Positions 1-3,963 of a DNA stretch of 6,110 nt are shown here, one piece after another. A model generated the notes under the pieces. The model made no database searches, was not told the DNA's origin, and saw only the letters and a program-made list of their open reading frames with translations. Positions within the stretch are counted from its first letter, which is position 1. Every line of letters starts with the position of its first letter. Source of the stretch: Cytophagales bacterium (lineage in GTDB: Bacteria > Bacteroidota > Bacteroidia > Cytophagales > ES-bin-26); NCBI GenBank assembly GCA_014379925.1, contig JACMKY010000390.1, positions 1-6,110 of the forward strand, in the 5' to 3' direction. The position numbers and the translations under genes were made by a program.

Positions 1-1649
1 AGAGCGACGGCACCCAGGCTGGTACCGTCCTGGTCAAGGACATCAACCAGGGTCCCGGTAGTTCCATTCCTGGATCCTCGGATCCTGGTCAGTTCGTCAG
101 TGTAGACGGCGTCATCTACTTCCGGGCCAACGACGGCACCTCCGGGCGGGAACTCTGGCGCAGCGACGGCACCCCCGAAGGCACCTTGCCGGTGGGCGAC
201 ATCCGCCCGGGGGCAGCCAGTACTTTTGCCGACAACGACATAACCGGCCTTAACCTGACCAGCGTGGACGGAGTGGTTTACTTTGCGGCCGCTGATGGTA
301 CCTATGGCACCGAGCTATGGAAGTACATCCCCACTGCCCCAACTACCTGCGCGGCCACGGGCACGATTCTGCGCGAGCAATGGAACGGCATCGAAGGCAA
401 CGCCATCACCGACATTCCCCTGCTCACCGCCCCCGCTTCCCGCAGCCAACTGACCAGTTTGGAGGCCCCCAGCGAGGTGGGCGATAACTACGGAGCCCGG
501 GTGCGGGGCTACATCTGTCCCCCTCAGACCGGGGCTTATACCTTCTGGCTGGCCACCGATGATGACGGGGTCTTGTATCTGTCCACCAACGAGGAGCCAG
601 CTAACAAGCAGCGCATTGCCGCCATCGACGACGGCTGGGCCACCTCCCGCGAGTGGAACAAATATCCCAGCCAGCAATCGGCCCTCATCCAACTGGTGGC
701 CGGTCGCCGCTACTACGTAGAGGTACTTCAGAAAGACAGCCTGGGCGGCGACAACCTGGCCGTCGGCTGGCGTACCCCCGCCATGACCGCCGATGCCGCC
801 CCGGTAGTGGTGCCCGGTTCGGTGCTTTTGCCCTTCCTGCCTACTACCGACAACTGCGCAGCCACCGGCACCATCCTGCGTGAGCAGTGGAACGGCATCG
901 AAGGCAACGCCATCAGCGACATCCCCCTGCTCACCGCTCCCGCTTCCCGCAGCCAACTCACCAGCTTGGAAGCCCCCTCCGAGGTAGGCGACAACTACGG
1001 AGCCCGGGTGCGGGGCTACATTTGTCCCCCTCAGACGGGCGGTTATACCTTTTGGCTGGCCACCGACGACGATGGGGTCTTGTACCTGTCCACCGACGAG
1101 GAGCCCACCAACAAGCAACGCATCGCCGCCATCGACGACGGCTGGGCTCACCAGCGGGAGTGGAACAAGTATCCCGGCCAGCAATCGGCGGTGGTTCAAC
1201 TGGTGGCTGGGCGTCGCTACTACGTGGAAGTGCTCCAAAAGGACAGCTTGGGTGGCGACAACCTGGCCGTTGGCTGGCGAACCCCCGCTATGAGGGCCGA
1301 CGCCGCCCCGGTGGTGGTACCCGGTTCGGTGCTCACTCCCTTCTCTCCGCCGGCCAATAGTCGCCTGGCCGGAGCTGAGTCAGCCGCTGCCACTGCACTG
1401 TGGGCCTCGCCCAACCCCTTTGGGGAGCGGGTGAGGGTGCGCTTTGTGGCCCAGCAGACGGGGACGGCCAGCCTGGAACTCTACGACCTGCGGGGAGAGC
1501 GGGTGCGGACCCTCTACCAGGGAGCGGTGCGGGCGGGGGACGATCGCCAGGTGGAGACCGACGGACGGGGACTGGCCGAGGGGGTGTACCTGTTGCGGCT
1601 GCGCAACGGTTCCCACCTTTCCCACCGCAAGCTGGTCCACCACCGCTAG
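1..1649 (+). CDS. Secreted ELWxxDGT-repeat / double PA14 protein with type IX sorting tail (5' truncated)
   Basis: The frame is open from base 3 to the TAG at 1647-1649, giving 548 visible residues. The true start and signal peptide lie left of the window; the TTG at 186 is internal, because the same repeat pattern continues upstream of it. Domains by visible residue: ELWxxDGT repeats at about 1-108 (SDGTQAGTVLVKDI, ELWRSDGT at 50-57, ELWKY at 104-108); PA14 copy 1 at 116-278; PA14 copy 2 at 285-447; type IX secretion C-terminal sorting domain at about 466-548 (ASPNPF, LELYDLRGERVRTL, GVYLLRLRNG, basic end KLVHHR). Family knowledge: sorting domains of this kind direct export through the outer membrane by the type IX system, and PA14 domains are beta-barrel modules often linked to carbohydrate or surface binding. 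I infer a cell-surface or secreted adhesin or glycan-binding protein. No catalytic domain is visible, but one could lie in the missing N-terminal part. Confidence 0.93.
   Translation, partial: SDGTQAGTVLVKDINQGPGSSIPGSSDPGQFVSVDGVIYFRANDGTSGRELWRSDGTPEGTLPVGDIRPGAASTFADNDITGLNLTSVDGVVYFAAADGTYGTELWKYIPTAPTTCAATGTILREQWNGIEGNAITDIPLLTAPASRSQLTSLEAPSEVGDNYGARVRGYICPPQTGAYTFWLATDDDGVLYLSTNEEPANKQRIAAIDDGWATSREWNKYPSQQSALIQLVAGRRYYVEVLQKDSLGGDNLAVGWRTPAMTADAAPVVVPGSVLLPFLPTTDNCAATGTILREQWNGIEGNAISDIPLLTAPASRSQLTSLEAPSEVGDNYGARVRGYICPPQTGGYTFWLATDDDGVLYLSTDEEPTNKQRIAAIDDGWAHQREWNKYPGQQSAVVQLVAGRRYYVEVLQKDSLGGDNLAVGWRTPAMRADAAPVVVPGSVLTPFSPPANSRLAGAESAAATALWASPNPFGERVRVRFVAQQTGTASLELYDLRGERVRTLYQGAVRAGDDRQVETDGRGLAEGVYLLRLRNGSHLSHRKLVHHR
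3..326 (+). repeat. ELWxxDGT protein repeats (coding)
   Basis: The start of the visible protein carries a repeat of about 53-54 residues. SDGT occurs at residues 1-4 and 54-57, and ELW at 50-52 and 104-106. Each unit also has a VDGVxYF strand (residues 34-40, and again before ELWKY) and a K/G-D-I motif. This matches the ELWxxDGT repeat of large Bacteroidota and other bacterial surface proteins, which often forms long arrays. At least one more unit probably lies left of the window, since the visible part starts in mid-unit. The last unit stops at ELWKY, where the linker to the first PA14 domain begins. Confidence 0.8.
348..836 (+). repeat. PA14 domain, copy 1 of an in-frame tandem duplication
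   Basis: This segment codes for 163 residues from CAATGTILREQW to VPGSVLLPF. PA14 hallmarks are visible: GARVRGYICPPQTGAYTFWL, the acidic DDDGVLYLS motif, and AGRRYYVEVLQKD followed by GGDNLAVGW. The copy starts exactly 507 bases (169 codons) before copy 2. Against copy 2, I count by hand 11 amino-acid differences and about 47 silent codon differences. Confidence 0.9.
855..1343 (+). repeat. PA14 domain, copy 2 of an in-frame tandem duplication
   Basis: This is the second 163-residue unit, about 93% identical in protein to copy 1 and joined to it by a 6-residue linker (LPTTDN). Substitutions include HQ for TS after DDGWA, VV for LI before QLVAG, and R for T after the PAM motif. The core motifs DDDGVLYLS, AGRRYYVEV and GGDNLAVGW are unchanged, so both copies look functional rather than one decaying. 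Confidence 0.9.
1398..1646 (+). other. Type IX secretion C-terminal sorting domain (coding)
   Basis: The last 83 residues show the usual order of this domain: a PNPF motif close to its start, a hydrophobic strand (RVRVRF), an LYDLRGERVRTL strand-turn, a GLAEGVYLLRL segment, and a short basic end, KLVHHR. In the family this tail is recognised by the type IX machinery and removed during or after outer-membrane passage. The A/S before PNPF replaces the commoner Y, which is within normal variation. Confidence 0.88.
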
Positions 1650-1665
1650 GCAAAGCAACTCTATT

Positions 1666-1707
1666 CAACACCGGCAAACTCAGTCAACGATGGGTTTGCC
1701 GGTGTTG
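1666..1707. terminator. Strong hairpin between convergent genes, likely bidirectional terminator or mRNA end
   Basis: Bases 1666-1679 (CAACACCGGCAAAC) are perfectly complementary to 1694-1707 (GTTTGCCGGTGTTG). The stem can extend inward by three more pairs, one of them a U-G wobble, leaving an 8-base loop at 1683-1690. It begins 16 bases after the TAG of the PA14 gene and lies downstream of the response regulator stop on the other strand, so it could end both transcripts. No T-run follows on either strand, so a classical rho-independent mechanism is not shown. It could instead protect 3' ends. Confidence 0.65.
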
Positions 1708-1742
1708 GCTCGTCGGGTGGGGGTGGTTAGGCGTTATTGATT

Positions 1743-1763
1743 AGCCCTCGGGATGAGGCTTTT
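1743..1763 (+). terminator. Weak terminator-like hairpin with short T-run
   Basis: AGCC(C)TC at 1743-1749 pairs with GAGGCT at 1755-1760, with one bulged C and a 5-base loop. The stem end runs into TTTT at 1760-1763. It lies about 95 bases after the PA14 gene's stop and could back up the stronger hairpin at 1666-1707. The stem is short and bulged and the T-run is only four bases, so this is tentative. Confidence 0.35.
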
Positions 1764-1827
1764 CAGGGTTGAAGTCTACCGGTAAGAACGATCACATCTT
1801 GTTAACCAACGGCATTCCGCAATCGGA

Positions 1828-2559
1828 TCAATCGGGCTGGATGTGGTTGCGTTCGATGAACTCCCGGAAGGGCTTCCGGTAGCTGTCGCTGATGGGCAGA
1901 AATGCCTGGCCGACCTGGACTTTTTCCTTGTGAATGGCATCGATGCCTTCCAGGGCGACAATGTAAGAGTGGTGGATGCGGATGAACCGGTCGGCGGGCA
2001 GTTGCGCCTCCAGAGTTTTGAGCCGCTGCAGGCTGACGATCTTTTGCTGGCGGGTGTGGATGGTCACGTAATCCTTGAGTCCTTCCACGTACAGGATGTC
2101 GTTCCAGCGGACCTTCACCAGCTTGGTTCCGTCCTTGACGAACACGAAGGGGATTTTTTCCTCTGGAACCGGCTTTTCCGGCGCGGGCGGCGGTGTCGAA
2201 GCCAACCGTCCGCTGGCTTTCTCAACCGCCCGCAGGAACCGTTCCAGGGTAATGGGTTTTAGCAGGTAATCGACCACGTCGAGTTCGTAGCCTTCCAGGG
2301 CGTATTCCGAGTAAGCGGTGGTCAAGATGACCAGGGGCTTTTTCCGGAGGATTTTCAGCAGGGTAATGCCGGTAATCTCGGGCATCTGTACATCGAGGAA
2401 GAGCAGGTCCACGGGGTTGTTCCGCAGGACCTCGATGGCCACCAACGGGCTGGCGCAGGCGTCCAGCAGGCGCAGGAAGGGGGCCTTCCGGACGTACTCC
2501 ACCAGCAAGTTGCGGGCCAGCGGCTCGTCTTCGACGATCACGCAGTTCAGGTTCAGCAC
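1828..2559 (-). CDS. LytTR-family response regulator
   Basis: A 243-residue protein with the usual length and two-domain layout of LytTR regulators. Receiver domain, about residues 4-118: acidic pocket E10-D11-E12 in VIVEDEP, predicted phosphorylated D56 in LLFLDVQMP, T80/T81 in ILTTAYSEYAL, and K101 in YLLKPI. A proline-rich linker (STPPPAPEKPVPEE, about 121-134) leads to the LytTR DNA-binding domain, about 138-238, with VRWNDILYVEGLKDYVTIHT and the signature RFIRIHHSYIV. The chosen start is GTG at 2559-2557: it places the receiver at residue 4 and overlaps the kinase stop (GTGCTGA), as expected for coupled translation. The frame stays open further upstream to 2736, but that part lies inside the kinase gene and has no domain. 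Inferred role: phosphorylated by the adjacent kinase, it binds DNA as a transcription regulator. Target promoters are unknown; the divergent receptor gene is the nearest candidate. Confidence 0.94.
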   Translation of the reverse strand: MLNLNCVIVEDEPLARNLLVEYVRKAPFLRLLDACASPLVAIEVLRNNPVDLLFLDVQMPEITGITLLKILRKKPLVILTTAYSEYALEGYELDVVDYLLKPITLERFLRAVEKASGRLASTPPPAPEKPVPEEKIPFVFVKDGTKLVKVRWNDILYVEGLKDYVTIHTRQQKIVSLQRLKTLEAQLPADRFIRIHHSYIVALEGIDAIHKEKVQVGQAFLPISDSYRKPFREFIERNHIQPD

Positions 2560-3596
2560 AGCGTCAGGTTCAGGTGTACGGCGTAGCGGTCCGGGCAGTC
2601 TTCCACCAACAGTTGATACTGGCCCGGATAACTCAGTTCCAACCTTCGTTGCACGTTCTGCAATCCGATGCCGGATTTTCCTTCCGCCACCGGGTTCGCC
2701 GACGAAATCTTGCTGTTTTCCACTGTGTATAGGCATTCCTTGCCGACAAGCCGGATCAGGATGGTTACCCAGGCCCCGGGCTGGTTGTTGCTCACGCCGT
2801 GCTTAAAGGCATTTTCCAGGAAAGTAATGAAGATCAGGGGTACGACCCGTACTTCCTGCGGATTCCCGCAAACTTCGAAACGAATGGGAATCTGGTTGTT
2901 GAGGCGCAACCGTTCCAGGCTGATGTAGTTCTGCATGTACTCAATCTCCTTGCTGAGCAGCACCTGCGGGTGGTTGGAATCGTAGATCATGTAGCGCATC
3001 ATCCCGGACAGCTTGGCAATGACTTCGGTGGTGTTCGACGATTGGGTGTAGGCCAGGTAATAAAGGTTGTTGAGCGTATTGAAGAGGAAGTGCGGGTTGA
3101 TCTGCGCCTTGAGGAAATTCAGCTCGGCCGTCAGCTTCTCGTTTTCCACCGCCTTCTTCCGGGCTTCCAGCTCAAACCACTCCTCCACGAAGCGGAGCAG
3201 GCCCACGAAAATGACGATGAACAAGGTACCCAGCACCAACTGGACAATGAATCGCTCGCTGTAAAAATACCCTTCCCGGTGCGAATACCCGTCGATCAGG
3301 TAGCGCTTCGCGTGCACGTGCAGCGTGATGAGCAAGGCAAACGGAACGGAAAATTCCAGCAGGTAGCGGCCCGATCGCTTGCTCGCCAGAAAACGGGGCA
3401 AGAGGTAAAAATAATTCAGGTAAGCAATGGCCATGACGAAAACCACCTGAACAACGGCATTCAGGAAGGTTTTTCCCAGTTCCGTTTCCTGCCCGCGCCG
3501 GGAAGAACTGATCTGGTAGAGGAAGAAGGAGAAATATACGCACCAGAACGAAAGGTGCAGCAACAGTACACGATGCCGTTGAACGTAGGATTGCAT
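2553..3596 (-). CDS. LytS/YehU-type membrane sensor histidine kinase
   Basis: A 347-residue kinase counted from the ATG at 3596-3594 (MQSYVQRHRV). Four hydrophobic segments at about residues 9-29, 44-66, 79-95 and 115-136 suggest a four-pass inner-membrane sensor with little periplasmic domain. A charged, probably coiled-coil linker (about 137-165) follows. The His_kinase domain starts at AQINPHFLFNTLNNL, with predicted phosphorylated H169. The ATP-binding part shows the N-box ITFLENAFKHG (N262) and the glycine motif GKSGIGLQNVQRRLEL (about 306-321). Length and motifs fit the family. The frame is open upstream to 3773, but those 59 residues are basic, low in complexity and unlike the family, so the later ATG is preferred. 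No Shine-Dalgarno sequence precedes it; the upstream strand is T-rich, as is common in Bacteroidota. It overlaps the regulator by 7 bases. The signal sensed is unknown. Confidence 0.93.
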   Translation of the reverse strand: MQSYVQRHRVLLLHLSFWCVYFSFFLYQISSSRRGQETELGKTFLNAVVQVVFVMAIAYLNYFYLLPRFLASKRSGRYLLEFSVPFALLITLHVHAKRYLIDGYSHREGYFYSERFIVQLVLGTLFIVIFVGLLRFVEEWFELEARKKAVENEKLTAELNFLKAQINPHFLFNTLNNLYYLAYTQSSNTTEVIAKLSGMMRYMIYDSNHPQVLLSKEIEYMQNYISLERLRLNNQIPIRFEVCGNPQEVRVVPLIFITFLENAFKHGVSNNQPGAWVTILIRLVGKECLYTVENSKISSANPVAEGKSGIGLQNVQRRLELSYPGQYQLLVEDCPDRYAVHLNLTLC

Positions 3597-3701
3597 GGGC
3601 CAAACAAAAAAATAACCGGGCAGCAGTCCACCTGGTCGATAAAGATAGCCTTTCCCACCCGATCCGGAACGTTTCCTGAACACTTTTCGGCCGTTGCCGT
3701 T

Positions 3702-3749
3702 GTTTGATCGACGGTTTGCCCGGTTGCTTCGGCCAGCCGGTTTGGTCGA
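3702..3749 (+). repeat. Imperfect direct repeat GTTTGRTCGA
   Basis: GTTTGATCGA at 3702-3711 and GTTTGGTCGA at 3740-3749 differ by one base and are 38 bases apart. CGGTTTG also occurs twice nearby (3712-3718 and 3738-3744). They lie about 105-155 bases upstream of the kinase start. They could be regulator sites, but the spacing does not match the roughly two-turn spacing usual for LytTR half-sites, so chance is quite possible. Confidence 0.3.
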
Positions 3750-3798
3750 ACAACGGGCCGGACTGTCGAACATTACTACTCAACGGTCTAATACCCCT

Positions 3799-3885
3799 CC
3801 GCAAGTGCGGCAAATGCCTTTTCTTTGCCGTATAACTCACCCGTGGCGCAACCCGGCAAAAATGAATGCCGGACCCGCGAGGTCC
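3799..3885 (+). repeat. Chain of four short inverted repeats upstream of the receptor gene
   Basis: Four perfect small palindromes follow one another: CCGCA/TGCGG (3799-3810, 2-base spacer); CGGCAAA/TTTGCCG (3808-3830, 9-base loop); CCGGCA/TGCCGG (3853-3872, 8-base loop); GGACC/GGTCC (3871-3885, 5-base loop). The first two share bases 3808-3810 and the last two share 3871-3872, so neighbouring hairpins within each pair would compete. They end 78 bases before the receptor ATG and could be operator sites or structured leader RNA. Each stem is short, so the significance rests on the clustering. Confidence 0.45.
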
Positions 3886-3903
3886 TCCATTCCCGTTCCA
3901 GAT

Positions 3904-3946
3904 CTATTCTACCTATTCTACATCATCTACCATCCGCGTCTACCAT
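3904..3946 (+). repeat. TCTAC repeats in the G-poor leader of the receptor gene
   Basis: CTATTCTAC is repeated exactly in tandem at 3904-3912 and 3913-3921, and a related third unit, ATCATCTAC, follows at 3922-3930. TCTACCAT occurs at 3926-3933 and again at 3939-3946. TCTAC therefore starts at 3908, 3917, 3926 and 3939. The block sits in a stretch (3886-3963) with only about five G's and ends 17 bases before the ATG. No Shine-Dalgarno sequence is present. It is probably part of the 5' leader; any function is unknown. Confidence 0.55.
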
Positions 3947-3963
3947 TTCCATTGCTTCTTCCA

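Larger units (their letters stand above)
3597..3963. promoter_or_regulatory. Divergent intergenic region between kinase and receptor genes
   Basis: These 367 bases lie between the kinase start (leftward) and the receptor start (rightward), so they must hold the promoter of at least the receptor gene and probably that of the kinase-regulator pair. I see no convincing small gene. What is present: a GTTTGRTCGA direct repeat at 3702 and 3740, a chain of four short inverted repeats at 3799-3885, and a G-poor pyrimidine-rich leader with TCTAC repeats at 3904-3946. A Bacteroidota-type -7 element (TAnnTTTG) with a matching -33 TTTG could not be found with confidence on either strand. Confidence 0.6.

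Noticed and set aside
71..85. Repeated GGATCCT in the first gene
   Set aside because: Two short copies eight bases apart within a coding serine/glycine/proline-rich turn; probably chance.
315..1238. Long open frame of 307 codons on the minus strand opposite the PA14 domains
   Set aside because: It mirrors the duplicated, GC-rich PA14 coding sequence, has low-complexity G/V/A-rich composition and no recognisable domain. The plus-strand frame has clear family motifs.
3640..3647. TATCTTTA on the minus strand as a -7 promoter element for the kinase gene
   Set aside because: It matches TAnnTTTG at all but the last base, but no TTTG is present at the -33 distance, so it is not reported as a promoter.
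2799..3707. 302-codon open frame on the plus strand opposite the kinase gene
   Set aside because: It is antisense to clear histidine kinase motifs and resembles no family; it results from codon bias.
3597..3773. In-frame N-terminal extension of the kinase by 59 residues
   Set aside because: The extension is basic and low in complexity, precedes a normal family N-terminus, and would push the first membrane segment unusually far in.
3172..3840. 222-codon minus-strand frame covering the kinase N-terminus and upstream region
   Set aside because: It overlaps the kinase in another frame, is rich in R, P and S, and shows no domain. The kinase frame carries the membrane segments and catalytic motifs.
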